Shown: positions 23,950-37,428, counted from the stretch's first letter. The stretch is DNA of 64,000 bases from Laguncularia racemosa (GCA_037954665.1 JBBMOL010000178.1:830451-894450); one strand, 5' to 3'. Program-made: numbers and translations. Notes: generated by a model not told the origin, from the sequence alone.

Positions 23950-25900
23950 TCATTACTTCTTAAATAATAGAAATGTCAACATCATCCAGAACAATAGGAT
24001 TGTAAGTTAACTCAATCTTTATGAAGAAAAAACTCAGTGAAACAACATAACAACTAAGACACCATTTCAAAAATAAAATAAGCCTTGAGGAAAAATTGAA
24101 AAAAATGAACTTCAAATTAGGCCAAATTACAAGATGTACCTTATCTTCTTAAGCCTACTATAAATTCTTTAATTCTTCAAATTGAAAATCTCGCTTTTTG
24201 CTCCATTGTTTCTTCGCTTCAAGTTCTTCCTGCAATCTTTTATTTTCGTCATTTTTTACACCCGATTCTACATTGATTTTCTAATAGCTGGTGGTCCATA
24301 ACCATGACCAAGATGGTAATTTGTCTTAGAATTTACATTCATATATTGATTAACAATCTTTGAAGCAGACTTTGGTGTGTTTGAACTTTGTGACTCTTTA
24401 AACAATTGAACCATTTTAGCCTATATTATTAATAATAGGGACAAATGTTAAAAACATTCTACCCCATGGTATATTCTAACTACGTAATGTAAAAAATGTA
24501 TTCTTTATACTAACATAATCATCTGCAGCTTGTTGAGAGACCCAACCACCAATACCATTCGATCTAATCTCACAAAACCGAGTTTGCTTGAAGAATTCAA
24601 TAGAATCAAGTGCTTCTTTATGTTACTCAATCTAATTGAATAAATAACAAAATATTAAATATCTGACCTATTGCACTATCAAATATATAACATTATCTAA
24701 AATACTTACATATTCAAGCTTCCTACTTTTAAAGGACTTACTCCCTGCCTTATGCGGATATTTTACACAGTTGTGTGCATACTTTCCATTCATTGACTTT
24801 GTTTTCTATTAGTCAAAATAAGAAATAAATTATTGAAATCATTTTCTGATATTACAAAGAGGTATTGTTTAATGAGAACTTACCTTTTCATGTGGATCAT
24901 CTGATTCTAGAATATTCATCTCTTCTAAGGACTCATGATTCCACATATCTATGACCATTTTCCAATCCTCATCATTGTAGGTCCATAATCGTGTATTATC
25001 ACCCTCCTTTTTAGATTTTTTGTGAACGTCATATCAGAATTTCCTATGGAGACATCCCATCCATCTATCAACCTCATGGAATTTATCTGGATCGCTCATA
25101 ATATCACCAATATTAAGTCAATTCTACAAAACACAATTTTAGTTATGACAATTGAAAATAGAGAATAATTTCCATATCGTACTTTATTGATATAAAGACC
25201 TCCCAACCCGTACTCTTGCCTAAGCCTGCCTCTTCTTTGATACTAGAAGTGTTCTCCAATCACCCTTAAGATATAGTGGCAATAAGTCCCTACAAGCTTT
25301 CCCAATCACAAATACTAATTTAGCTTACTAGTCTCTCGTAATTGGACGGCTTGTGGAAGCATCAAACTCTATTACCATCCTACCCTTCCATCTATTGTTC
25401 TCCTTCTCTAGTGCTTGTCCTCTATATATACCTCTCCTATTGCAATATGATGATGTACCAGCATTAACTACAACAGAAGAAAATACTTTTTAGTAACAGT
25501 TAATAACTTTTATGTAACAAGCTATATGAACAATTAAGCTATGCGCAATTACCTGAGCCAGGAATAGAAGTAGGTGGAGAGCTATCTGATAGACTTGTAT
25601 TTACATGATTGTTGGGGACGACATGAGTATGCAACAAGGGAGCATCTACTATAATCGAATCATGAGCTAAGGAATTTATAGCATCTTTAGTATCTTGAGG
25701 AGATGGATGTTGCTCCACTGGAGGCGATGGATGTTGCTCTTCCTCAACATCTTAAGAATTTGATGGTATATTGACAATAGGTCGAGCCTTTTGTACAGTC
25801 CTTCCTCCCCTTCTTTGTCCAACCTTTCATCTTCCAGCCTTGATAACCCTACAGTAAAAACATGACACAAATATGAAATGAACAGTTGATGTGATTCCAT
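23950..25900 (-). pseudogene. CACTA second gene, tnpA-like (plant transposase, En/Spm type)
   Basis: Minus-strand exons separated by introns or decay. From the 5' side: a Pro/Ser-rich N-terminal region (HPSPPVEQHPSPQD near 25700), NNRWKGRMVIEFDASTSRPI (about 25350-25420), DPDKFHEVDRWMGCLHRKF (about 25040-25100), LWTYNDEDWKMVIDMW (about 24950-25000), NGKYAHNCVKYPHKAGSKSFKSRKLEY (about 24715-24800), then HLGHGYGPPAIRKS and a coiled, charged region (about 24170-24420). This order matches the second protein of plant CACTA elements, which binds subterminal repeats. The exact exon map is not resolved. Confidence 0.6.
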
Positions 25901-27379
25901 TAGATTAAAAAATGAAAAAAATAAAATTAAGAATTAAAAAAGATAAAGTAACATTGTATTGAACTTAATTGTGTTTGTTAGGCAAGATCTGGTAGCATGG
26001 TGATGACACAAATATCATTGGAGTAGCATCTAATTTACAAGTATATAATTAAAAAACTCACAATCCTCATTACTATTATTATAATCCATAAGTGTCTCAT
26101 CGACTTCATCATCTTCATCTTCATAATAATCAAAATCATCATCTTGTTGTATGCCATTTAAACCTTAGATAACCCTCTCTACATCTCCAACAACATCTCA
26201 GGGCATACATCTATTCTCAACAACACATCTATATCACAATCAATTATAGGAGACACTAGATTTCCTCTATCCTCATCTTGCAAGAGTAGATCGTCTGTAT
26301 TTTCATTGCATAAATGAGTTTCCACATCACCAAATAAATTCAAATTACCAGTAAGACAACTTATGTCATAAATATGACGATGCTCAAAGTGTTGCACCAC
26401 ACACCAATCATTGCCTAATTTTAAGTCGTCTAGGTAATATATTTGTTTAGCTTGCGATGCCAACGCATATAGATCACTCTCATACCATGTATGCATTACC
26501 TTGATACTTTTGAATCCATTATCAACTCTTACATTGCGATGGTGCTCATTGGTGTCCCGCCACTTACACTTAAATAAGAAAACCTATTTATTTCGAATAT
26601 AAGAAAACTCATATATGTAATTAAAACACCGTAAAACTCCATTGACGAATGCATGTCTCCTTGGTTTCCTTCTATAAGTACTCCACTGTTTTAGGTCTTC
26701 TTTCGACTATCAAAATCAAAAGTGTGATATTGAATGTTGTTATATATTAATTTGTTGTATCTCCTGAAACATGAGTCAGGTCCAACTAATAATGCATATA
26801 AGGCACTTTCAACCGAATCAAAACTTTCGTGTAATGTGCTCATCTGTAACAATATCAAGTAACTTAGCATCATAATTCACTTACAAGAAGTTCTCTTGTG
26901 TAAGAGTAACATTTACCTTTTTCATGAACCATTGACCAAATTCTCGTATGTAGTGTTGATCAATGTCATCTAATATTGTGCACGTAAGATACTTATATGT
27001 TCCTTGTAACACACAGTGAAATTTAAATGCAAACATATTTCACATTATTCCTAGAGTTCAAAATACAGTAATCCATGCTTACTTTAAATAAGGTTGAACC
27101 TCAAAACAATTATTAATGATATACCACTTCGCTACTTCTACCTCTTCGTCTGATAAGGCCACATATGTGGGAGAAGAAATAAAATCAACCCTAATTCTAA
27201 AGACACCTATGCTACCTTCTTCCATGGTATCACAATTCCTATGAGGACAATTGAAAACTATCCCAACACCTTATAAATGGAGGGAGAACCATGTCAAGCA
27301 TTCATGCACAATGTAAGCTTCTGCTATGGAGCCCTCTGGAAAAGACTTGTTTCTAACAAACCCCTTAAGAGAGCCTAAG

Positions 27380-28097
27380 TGATACGAACTTCATCAACCT
27401 GTGTCAAAACCCGAGATCAATTTGAAACTCGAATAGTTGTCGATCAATCACGAACAAAGGGAAAACCGCGACCTATTGCTTATAGAGAAGTAAGAACCTT
27501 GGTATGATGTTTTTGCCATAATCGAGATGGAATACCGATTGATAAGTAATGTTACGAATGCCAAGGAATGATTTTGATAAGTTCGAAATTCTTCAAGAAC
27601 AGAAGAAAAAAGGTTTTTGATTTTTCAATTGTCAAAAAAGTTGCTTACAATGGAGTTCTAGCAGCTATTTAACCCTCTGTGCAAAATATAACAAAAAGGT
27701 AATAAACCTTACTTGAACCGACCTACTTTTCTCCTAAGTCAGCACTTAAAGCCGGTGGCTTATATGCACCTTAGGCCGACATATGAGGTAAGCCGGCCAC
27801 TTAGGCCAGCAGCTTACTTTTTCGGCCTATAAGGCAATTTCACATAGCCATTTTAGGCCGACGGCCTTTCACCTCCACGCAAGCAGCTTTAATTCTTCAA
27901 CTGACGTCTTCAAATCATCTTCGTTTTAGGATGTCTTAGATTCCAAAGACTTAGATTATTCTTGGTTCATTATTGGATTGATGCAAGCATTGCTCCCATT
28001 GAGTGCATCCTTAAGTCATTTAGCTCTAAGTCGGGTCATAGGTCTAACCGGCATTTCAAGAGGATCTACTATCCATTTCCTAGCTCGATTGTCATCA
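27380..28097 (-). repeat. Element E 3' LTR
   Basis: TGATACGAACTTC at 27380 to GATTGTCATCA at 28097. A GGCCGG/GCCGGC palindrome array (27715-27870) lies upstream of a minus-strand TTAAATAG-type TATA near 27668. The PPT (minus strand TCAAGAGAAGGGGAA) abuts it at 28098-28112. Confidence 0.88.
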
Positions 28098-28112
28098 TTC
28101 CCCTTCTCTTGA

Positions 28113-28576
28113 AAGGGATTTGTCCTCAAATCATCGCCTTTATCAAAAGGACTCAAATCAGTGATATTAAAAGTAGCATTGATAGGATATTCACATGGTA
28201 AATCAAGTTTGTAAGCATTGTTATTTATTCGCTTAAGGACTTGAAAAGGACCGTCGCCTCTTGGAAGCCATTTTGATCGCCCTTATGTTGGGAACTGCTT
28301 GTGACTCATGCGTGCCCAAACCCAATTTCTGAGTTTAAATAGAGCTTGACGATGCCCTTTGCTGGCTCGCTTAGCACTCTACTTCTTTTGCCGCTCAATA
28401 TTGAGCTTGGCCTTTTCATGCATCTCCACAGATTTCTTTGTTCCTGCAAATAGAGCATTCTTAACCTCGCTAAGTCTCTCATCAGGATTTTCTTTCCACT
28501 CTATTTTTCTCTCAGGACTCAATCTTTTCTTTTTCTCTTTTCTTTTTCCTCTAAAATATCACTCAACTTATTTCTA
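28113..28576 (-). pseudogene. pol: Element E integrase C-terminus and PR-RT linker joined by deletion
   Basis: The minus strand reads, from 28576 leftwards, a charged EEKEKREKEKIE linker, the kind found between protease and RT in F/G. It then goes straight to NPDERLSEVKNALFAGTKKSVEMHEKAKLNIERQ and GDGPFQVLKRINNNAYKLDLP, the integrase C-terminus. RT, RNase H and integrase core are absent. The last residues run to the 3' LTR. Confidence 0.7.
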
Positions 28577-29617
28577 TGATGTTCTCAAAACCCCTTTGAA
28601 ACACAATCAATTGACTCAAATAAAACAAGTCTCAAGTCAATCACAAACCAGTACACCAAGGAAACAATTCACGTGAACACCTTGTAGATTTTGATGGAAA
28701 ATGTTGATCAAATGATGTAATTATAATCTCTATTTGTAACATTCACCAAGTAACCACAATAAGGATTGAAAATCACGTGGAAATCAGATCAAAGAAAGCA
28801 ATAAAACCGTGAAATCCACTTCTCCCTTTCAATCACAAATTCTCGCCACAAGCTAAAATGATATATATAATTCAAGTGCTCAATGAACAATCAATCTTAA
28901 AATATGATTATTCACGAAAAAAAAAACACAAATATGTCCAAGAAAGATCTAAATCTACCCTAGATATGACTCACTAGAGAAGAAATGAACATACAACAAA
29001 GATGGAATCGATATGACTCACAATTCCCCTTCATCGCACTCGCCACAATTCCAATTCTCGGGTTAAAATTAATAAGAGTTTTGAACTAAGGAAAGAACCC
29101 TAATTCCACACGTGAAAGTGTCTCTCAATTCTACAAAAAATGGCCTCCTCAAACCCTCTTCTAAGCAAGTATTTATACTTGCTACACCTAGGGTTAGAAA
29201 GTGGTCAAAATTACAAGTTTGCCACTTTAAAGGTGGCTAGTCCTAAATGAAAATTACAAGGAAATAAAAGTGTCCCAAAATGATTACAACATAAATAGTC
29301 CATGCAAATGAAAAATATATAAAAGAAATTGGTCTTCAAGATGCCGGTCTTCTATAGGATTCATCGGCCCAACTCATCGCCAGTTCAAGTCGGTCCATGG
29401 ATAACCCACAAACTGAGTCTGAGGGAGTTTGTCCATTGTCCTATAAAATATGATAAGTGTGCCTATTGGAAAACACAATACAAGAATAATAGAAAAGAGG
29501 TTAATTTATAAATACTTCTGGGGGTCGATCTGCTCAAATTGGGCCCTCATCGCCAAAATTTGAATTCCTTTAGTTCTTGCTCTAATGATAGGTCTTGTCG
29601 GATTTTGATTCCTATCA
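28577..29617 (-). repeat. H1: family-H solo LTR (1041 bp)
   Basis: TGATGTTCTCAAAACC at 28577 to ...GATTCCTATCA at 29617, with a perfect TSD TTCTA on both sides (28572-28576; 29618-29622). Minus orientation; TATA palindrome (reverse view) at 29164-29183. Unlike H2-H4 it ends at the canonical position, without the ~190-bp extension. Confidence 0.92.
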
Positions 29618-29622
29618 TTCTA

Positions 29623-30233
29623 CCACTCACTCTCGTTTATTCTCCCTCTTTTTCTTCTGCAATAGTACTCATTTTATTTTTACCACTCATTTTCTTTTAC
29701 TCTCTCTTTCAGTATTCTCATTTGATCTTCATACACCTCATTAGGTTTCAAAGGATAGAGAGTGACAAACTTCTGATCATGTACAAATGAATACTTGTTG
29801 GTGAATCCATCATGTTTCACCTATCTATCAAACTGCTATGGCCTCCCTAGTAACAAGTGTGTAGCTTGCATTGAAATTACATCACATGGTATTTCATCCC
29901 CATACTTCCTAATGCTAAAAGAAATCAACACCAGTTTTGTAAATCTAACTTCACTACTATCGTTCAGCCATTGCAATTTGTAAGGACAAAGATGTTTAAT
30001 TGTAGGAAGCCCCAACTTTTCCACCATGGTTATGCTAGTAGCATTTGTACAACTCATACTATCTATGATCACACTATATATCTTATTTTAAACTAGGCAT
30101 TTAGTATGAAAGCTATTCTCCCGTTGCACATTTTCCTCTCCTATAACCTGCACAATCAAAGATCTCCTAACTACTAACAACTCCCCCTACACAGCATACT
30201 CCTCTCCATCATCATCCTCTAATGGTGGCACAG
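29623..30233 (-). pseudogene. Element E protease remnant
   Basis: The minus-strand frame at 30072-29836 reads MIIDSMSCTNATSITMVEKLGLPTIK and YKLQWLNDSSEV, LLLGRP. This is the protease of the F/G type (IIDGGSCTNV... KLQWLNDSGE), with the active site DGG changed to DSM. A charged linker continues towards H1. It is interrupted on the upstream side by H2. Confidence 0.75.
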
Positions 30234-31461
30234 TGATAGGAATAAAAATCCGACAAGACCTATCATTAAGGCAAGAACTGAAGGATTTCAAATCTTGGCG
30301 TTGAGGGCCCATTTTGAGCAGATCAACCCCGGAATTATTTATATATTAACCTCTTTTCTATTATTCTTGTATTGTGTTTTCCAACAGGTACACTTATCAT
30401 ATTCTATAGAGCAATGGACAAACTTCTTCAGACTCAGCTTGTGGGTTATCCATGGACCGACCTGAACCGACGATGAGTTGGGCCGATGGATCCTATAGAG
30501 GACCGGAATCTTGAAGACCATTTCTTTTATATATTTATTCTTTTATGAACTATTTTGGTTGTATTTTGGTTTTGGGACACTTTTATTTCTTTGTAATTTT
30601 CATTTAGGGCTAGCCACCTTAAAAGTGGCAAACTTGTAATTTTGTGCACTTTTTAACCCTAGGAGTAGCAAGTATAAATACTTGCTTAAGAGAGGGTTTG
30701 AGGAGGCTTATTTTTGTAGAACAAACACTTCACATTTCGTGAGAGGGCTTAGGGTTTTCCTAATTCCAAATTCTCTTATCAATTTCAATCCCAAGAAGTT
30801 GAAATTGTGGCAAGTGCAACATCATGAAATTGTGAGTTATATCAATTTCATTTTGTTGTGATTTCTTTTCTTCTCTAGTGTGTCATATCTAGGGTTGAAT
30901 TGAGATATTTCTTGGTCAGAAATACTTCTTATTGTTTATGAATTCTTGTGCTTATTTGAAGTATTTATCAATTATATTTGGTTCATCATTGAAAATTTCC
31001 CTAGGAAACGTGTTCTTCACTATTTGAGAGGAATTATTTTTGTTACAGTTTTTCTTTTGTCATTTGAGGTTTATTTGCGTGGATTATATGAAATTAAGAG
31101 GTTGTTAGAAGGTATTATCAGTGTGGTATTCTAATTATATCATTGGACATTTGGAATTCATCATATCTTCACTTGGTTCACGTCATTTTGCCCTTATTTT
31201 TGGATCCGATTTTACTTAGACTTGAGATTGTTTTTCTTAAGTCTTTTGATTGTGCTTCTTAGTGGAATTAGGCACATCATCTTTTTGGTATCAGAGCTAT
31301 ATCATATTTGGATTTAAGATTCAACACATCATAATTGAAGAATTGGTTAATTCATTGAAATTGACGGCATTGTTCATGTGATTGAGACTAGTTTGATTGA
31401 CATTGTTGGATGTCTTTCAAATTGGTTTTTATATGTGCTTAATCTGGATTTGAGCACATCA
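30234..31461 (+). repeat. H2: family-H solo LTR, long form (1228 bp)
   Basis: TGATAGGAATAAAAATCC at 30234 to GAGCACATCA at 31461. Flanks CACAG (30229-30233) and CATAG (31462-31466), a TSD with one mismatch. The canonical LTR end (GGCACATCA, about 31275) is followed by TTTTTGGTATCAGAGC, a PBS-like motif, and a further ~185 bases before the true insertion end. TATA palindrome at 30667-30686. Confidence 0.88.
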
Positions 31462-31466
31462 CATAG

Positions 31467-32590
31467 ACTCATGATATGAGGCACTATTAGTTTCAATCTC
31501 ACCATTATCCCTCAACACCATAACTTGTTTATTAGGACATTAACTAGCTATGTGTCCTCTACCCTGGCATTTAAAACATTTAATATCTCGATTCCTAGAA
31601 GTAGAAGGATCAGATTTACCTTTAGTCCCATGATACCAAGTTTGATGTTTGTTCTGGTAGTGGTTTGGAGTGGAACTACTTCTCCTCCTTCTTCCATACA
31701 TTAGTCCTCTAATTGGAAGAACTCGATACCGTATGTATGGAACTACTACCTTTCCACTTGAGTTGCTTCTCCACCTTAATCGCCATGTGAACCATATCCT
31801 CCAATTCTATATAATGTTGCAACTCCACCACATTCTGTATATCCCGATTCAAACCTACCAAGAACCTAGCCATAATAGCTTCTCGATCCTCCTGAACATT
31901 CGCCCTGACCATAGCAACCTCCATCTCCTTATGATATTCCTCTACACTCCTGTTTCCCTATCTCAAATTTTGTAGTTTATTTTACAAGTCCCTGTAGTAA
32001 TAAGTGGGAATAAGCCACTTCCTCATCACCCTCTTCATCTCTTCCCAAGTCTCTATTAGTGGCTCTCTGTTCCTCCTCCTACTCGATAACAATTGTTTCC
32101 ACCAAACTATAGCATAGTTAAAAAATTCTATGGCAGCCAATTTCACCTTCTTAACTTCATAGTAGTTATGATAGTCAAACACCAATTCCACCTTCTTCTC
32201 CCAATCAAGATAGACATCAGGATCATTCTTCCCTTTGAAGGAAGGAATTTTCATTTTGATATTTCCTAGATTGCTATCTTCTTTTTACGTAGCTCCTCTA
32301 CTTCTCCCTACATTCCTCCTATAACCCATAAAAGAGTCCTAATCAGATTCAGCTGCAGACCTTTCTCGACCCCACTCATCTTCCTCCATACGCACTACCC
32401 TTCTAGGCATTTTATCCCTCCTACGTCCAATAGAAGCAATCCGAGACTACTCAAAATTCTACTCCATTTGCTCATGAAATTGATCCATCTCTGCTCTAAA
32501 TATTCTCTTCATCTCAACAATCAAAGTCTCCATGATTAATTTCATGTCAATATCACCCATCACACTATCAGGAGAATTTCTATTAGACAT
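31467..32590 (-). pseudogene. gag: Element E Gag
   Basis: ATG at 32588-32590 (MSNRNSPDS). Core at 32254-31982: MKIPSFKGKNDPDVYLDWEKKVELVFDYHNYYEVKK and WKQLLSSRRRNREPLIETWEEMKRVMRK. It continues at 31924-31709 (EDREAIMARFLVGLNRDIQNVVELQHYIELEDMVHMAIK) in another frame. A zinc knuckle CFKCQGRGHIAS-stop-CP lies near 31540-31590, its Gln codon turned to TAA. Capsid-forming protein, now broken. Confidence 0.82.
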
Positions 32591-33168
32591 GCTTTTTCTA
32601 CAAAAAAAACAAAGATGATAATAGAAAATAAAGATCCTCACTAAATCACTCCCTCACATGTTTTGCCACTCAATCACTGAATGTTTCTCTAATAGCTCGT
32701 GTTTTATTTCTCACAAGATTCAATTGGCTTTTGTGCACTCTAATGTTCTCACCACTCTTGCCTCTTACCACTCACAATCTCTTCCTTAATTCTTTTAGAA
32801 TTAAACAACAAATCAAAAGTCGTTCTGTATATTTCAACAGATTCCTTTGTTGTGGAAATCAACAATTCAACAAGTCACAACAGTTTCCCCAACACTTCAA
32901 TCAACACAATTATGGACTTCAACATAACTTTTGCAAAGAATCCTAAATTTTTTTATATGAATATTTCCTCTCTCTTTTTTAACTATTTAATAAGAAATTA
33001 AACGTGAATTAATTAAACCCATACAGTGATTGTTATAAAAAGTCTAATAAAATCAATAGATACACAAAGATTCGAACTTCTCTCTCTTTTTTTTATACAA
33101 ATTTTAAAACTTAGATGTATAAAGAACACAAATTGGATTCAAATAGGCAATTCCTAACCAACCTGATT

Positions 33169-33180
33169 GCTCTGATACCA
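33169..33180 (-). other. Element E primer binding site (tRNA-iMet)
   Basis: Minus strand TGGTATCAGAGC, two bases from the 5' LTR at 33183. Perfect match to the start of the initiator tRNA-Met complement. Confidence 0.88.
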
Positions 33181-33182
33181 AA

Positions 33183-33926
33183 TGATACGAACTTCGTCAA
33201 CCTATGCCAAAACCCGAGATCAATTTGAAACTCGAACAGTCATTGATCGATCACAAATGAAGGGAAAACCACGACCCATTACTTATAGAGAAGCAAGAAC
33301 CTTGGTATGATGTTTACTCCACGATCGAGATGGAATACGGATTGATAAGTAATGTTACGAATGCCATGAAATGATTCTGATAAGTTCAAAATTCTTCTAG
33401 AACAGAAGAAAAAAGGTTTTTTATTTTTCAATTGTCAAAAAAGTTGCTTACAATGGAGTTCTAGAGGCTATTTAACCCTCAATGCAAAATACAACAAAAA
33501 GGTAATAAACCCTACTTAAACCGGCCTACTTTTCTCCTAAGCCGGCACTCAAAGCTAACAACTTATATGCACCTTAAGCCGTCATATGAAGTAAGTTGAC
33601 CACTTAGGCCAATGGCTTACTTTGCCGGCCTACAAGGCAATTTCACACCTGCCATTTTAAGCTGGTGGCCTTTCTCCTCCACGTCGGTAGCTTTGATTCT
33701 TCAACAAACATCTTCAAATCGTCTTCATTCTAGGAGGTCTTAGATTCCAATGACTTGGATTATTCTTAGTTCATTCTTAGATTGACGCAAGCATTGCTCC
33801 TCATCTTGAATTTCTTTGATTAGCACATTAAGTGTGTCCTTAAGTTGTTTAGCTCTAAGTCGGGTCATAGGTCCAACTAGCATTTCAAGAGGATCCGCTA
33901 TCCATTTCATAGCTCAATTGTCATCA
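33183..33926 (-). repeat. Element E 5' LTR
   Basis: TGATACGAACTTC to CAATTGTCATCA. Similar to the 3' LTR but longer by ~26 bases near its right end (a CTCATCTTGAATTTC segment absent from the other copy). Confidence 0.88.
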
Positions 33927-36343
33927 TTAAGTATCTGAATTTAACAAAATAAATGAATGATGAAGGGTTGAATAACACTTATAAAAGATTACATTCTACT
34001 TATACATCCATACCTTTCTATGGGATACATCCATCGATATGCAACAAATCCGGCAAGCAATAGTTCGTTAGGCAAGTGTACAGCTAAATGCACCATCACA
34101 TCAAAGAAGGTAGGAGGAAAGATCAATTCCAATTTGCACAATATGGTAACAATATCACTTTGCATTTTCTTTACTTCATTGACATTAAGAATCCGCTTGC
34201 ATAACTTCTCAAAAAATGAACCAAGTTCAACTATAACAGTCGCAACATCATTCAGCAACATGCTACGAACACCCACAGGTAACAACCTTTGAAGCATCAC
34301 ATGGAAATCATGGCTCTTCATCCTAGAAAGCTTTGTGCTCGACTCATTCACATACCTACCGATATGTGATCCAACTCCATTAGGTAAGCTAACACCCTTT
34401 AAGAATTGATAGAATCTTCTCCTTTCTATAGGACTTAATGTATAACTAGCAAATGGCATTGAATACTTGTCATTACCTTACTTCACCAAATGTAATTCCT
34501 TCATAATACCAAGATCCTCCATATCAAGTCTAGCTTTGTAAGTGTCCTTTGTTTTTCCATCAATCTCGAGTATATTACTAATAACATTGTCACATATATT
34601 CTTCTCAATGTACATACATCTAAATTATGTTGCAACATTAGCTTTAACCAATATGGAAGTTGAAAGAATATTGACCTTGTTTTCCAATTAAGGCCTTCAG
34701 GACAATGAACCCTTTTAACCTTCCTTGGATGCTTACCCATGCACACATCACTTATGAATTGCAATTGGTGGACAATTTCCTCACTAGAATATTCTTGTAG
34801 AGTTTCACAAATGTCACGACTTCCATCAAATTTTAAGTTATGTCTCCATCCATGGTCCTTAGGAAGCCACATTCTATTACTAGTGTATCCAATCTTTCCA
34901 TTCAGCCTCATTGATGGTGTTTGATCTTGGCATACTAGACAAACATGATACCCCTTTGTGCTCTACCCCGATAGGTTTCCATATGCTAGAAAGTCATTTA
35001 TAGTCCACATTAAGGCTATACACATGTAGAATGTTATCTTTGAAAATGTATCATATGTGTACAACCCATTATCCCAAAGATCACTTAACTCATCAATCAA
35101 TGGTTGCAAGTAAATGTTAATATCATTGCTAGGTGCCTTGGGTCCTAGAATCAACATTAACATCATCAAGTACTCTTTCTTCATACACATCCAAGGAGGC
35201 AAGTTATATGCCAAAAGCACAACCGACCACATACTATATGATTGACTCATATTCCCAAATGGATTGAAACCATCGCTAGCTAGCCCTAATCTAACATTGT
35301 GAGCATCCATCACAAACTCAAGAAACTCAATGTCAAAATTCATCCAAGCTAACCCATCTGTAGGATGACTCATTACATTTTCCCTTCTTTTATGTTCCTC
35401 CTCATGCTAACGCATTTTTTAAGCAATTTTAGAATACATGAAAAAGCATTGCAACCTAAGCTTTATAGGAAAGTAACGTAAAACTTTATAAGGAATGGCT
35501 TTCCCAACTCCAATACATTCCTTAAACCTCAAAGTACCATAAGTAAGACATTGCTTTAAATGCTCATTATCACCCCAAAATAAGCAACAATCATATTTAC
35601 ATACATGAATGTAATGATAGCCCATGCCTAACCTGTGCAAGTACCTATTTGCAAAATAATAAGACTTAGGAAGAGACTCATCGTTGGGCATTGCATCTTA
35701 CAAAAGTTAGAGAAGCATGTTGAAGGACTTGTTGCTCCACTTATTGTACACCTTCAAGTGGAGAAGCTTCGCTATAAATTCAAACTTCGACAACTTGCAA
35801 CCTAAATAAAAGCTCCTCTTGTGAGTCAACTTTTAGCCCATCTAGAAAATCCCGTGGAACATCAATACCACCTCTAGAGGATGATTCTTCATCTTCATTG
35901 TTGATAAAGGCTTCCACATCTTCTAACATCTCATCAAGTCCACCTTTATCATCATATCCCACCCCTAGACATTCCTCCTCCATGGGTGGTCCTGCTTCCC
36001 ATTCTCTATCTCACCTCCTACCTTGATCTACGGGAGGTAACTAAATACTCGGCTCCTCTCCATGATAAATCTAACACCGATAGGTTATATCTACCCCATC
36101 TACAAGTAGGTGAGCTCTGATCACATGTGGAGGATGCAACCTATCATTCAAGCATTTCCTACACAGATAATTTATTCTCGCATTTACCCTATACTTCAAG
36201 CGCACATACACAAAAAAGTACTCCACACTATGTTGATACTCCTCAGACTTAATGTCTTTAGTCATCTAACTCTTGTCCATGCTTACAGGAATATGACTCC
36301 AAAAGAACATATAAAACTACGACACCTGAAAATGTACCCATAA

Positions 36344-37215
36344 TGAAAGAGAATAGAGTGACATTCTAGCATTTAATCATTCGATTAAATATCTATAATT
36401 GGGCACCTACTTCACTTAAAACCCAACAATGCCCATTTAAATGTATTTATAAATGTGGACAAATTCACTTGCATGATTTAAGTGGCAATGTAAGAATTTC
36501 ACAAGCATAGTAGGATGGAATGGAACAAAGTCACCTAGTCAAAACTAATCAAGTTTATAGCAATTTATAAACAAGATCATACTAATATAAAAAGCCTAGT
36601 GGAGTGCAGAACTTAACCAATAGTCACATAATCTAAATAAGTACTTTGCTGCAGTCACAAACTTATCAATGTAAGGCTTTTTGATAAATTTTATGATCAG
36701 TGAAAAGGGTTATTACCGAATAAAGGAGCTTACTACTTCCAATATGTTTGGTTAAATTTAGAAAGATGGAGTAAAATAATAGTTATTCTTCTACCAGAGA
36801 AACATTATTATGTTGGCTTAGTAGTGTAATTATTATATGGAATTTCTACTGTTGTTGGATAATGAATTCCAATTCTTTCTCAAGATCTAAGGAATAACTA
36901 TTGCTTGGTCTTTTTCTTACATAGTTTCATATCTAATCATGAGGCTCTAACTAACAATCCAACCATTACTTAGAACAGGGGTATATTAGTAAGTTTAATA
37001 TATTCCTAATATATTATTAATATCATTTAAGTATAACCAAACAAATTAATAACTATTACTTCTTTATTTTTTTTATTTAGTAATTGTAACTCTATTACTA
37101 CCTTATTTCATTCTGCTAACAAAAAATGCCATTAGTTTTGTTTAGGTTCTACTTGACACACAACTTTTATTAATCTTTCAACATAAGATATTATGATGAA
37201 AACATGAAAAATTAG

Positions 37216-37250
<35 letters not shown>

Positions 37251-37428
37251 TTTTCTCCCTAGTATATAGAAAAATATATGAAAGTTGTATCTATTTATAC
37301 ATGCCCTCAAACCTTTGTGGTGGTATTAGATAATTCCATTACTAAATTGGAAATCATAAATAGAAAATGCCTACAAACAAACATACCTACTTAATCCCAT
37401 ATTTTTCAAGGCTATGACAAGACAAAAA
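36344..37428. other. CACTA interior upstream of TNP2
   Basis: AT-rich, no coding frame recognised. Probable promoter/5' UTR side of the minus-strand TNP2 gene. Includes a (TA)n run at 37218-37248. Confidence 0.4.

Larger units (their letters stand above)
27380..33926 (-). mobile_element. Element E: Ty3/gypsy (tRNA-Met) element with pol deletion
   Basis: LTRs 27380-28097 (718 bp) and 33183-33926 (744 bp); flanks CTAAG (27375-27379) and TTAAG (33927-33931), a TSD with one mismatch. PBS 33169-33180. Contains gag, protease remnant, a charged PR-RT linker and integrase C-terminus; RT, RNase H and the integrase core are deleted. Carries two family-H solo LTRs (H1 and H2). Inserted exactly at the splice acceptor of a TNP2 intron. 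Confidence 0.88.
26179..36343 (-). pseudogene. CACTA transposase, TNP2 type (split by element E)
   Basis: Minus strand. Domains in order: N-terminal transposase-associated domain (36343-36040: CRKCLNDRLHPPHVIRAHLLVDGVDITYRC then IYHGEEPS); acidic linker (35983-35780); HRLGMGYHYIHVCKYDCCLFW (35691-35419); Transposase_21 core (35373-34501: NVRLGLASDGFNPFG, YNLPPWMCMKKEY, ALMWTINDFLAYG, MWLPKDHGWR); DUF4218 (34459-34007: VHLPNELLLAGFVAYRWMYPIERY); its continuation after element E (27374-27240: GFVRNKSFPEGSIAEAYIVHECLTWF); and DUF4216 (26600-26330: FKCKWRDTNEHHRNVRVDNGF, LASQAKQIYYLDDLKLG). A TAG replaces Trp at 36071-36073 (YRC-stop-IYHGE), and there are stops at domain joins. The enzyme would cut at CACTA ends; this copy is dead. 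Confidence 0.85.
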
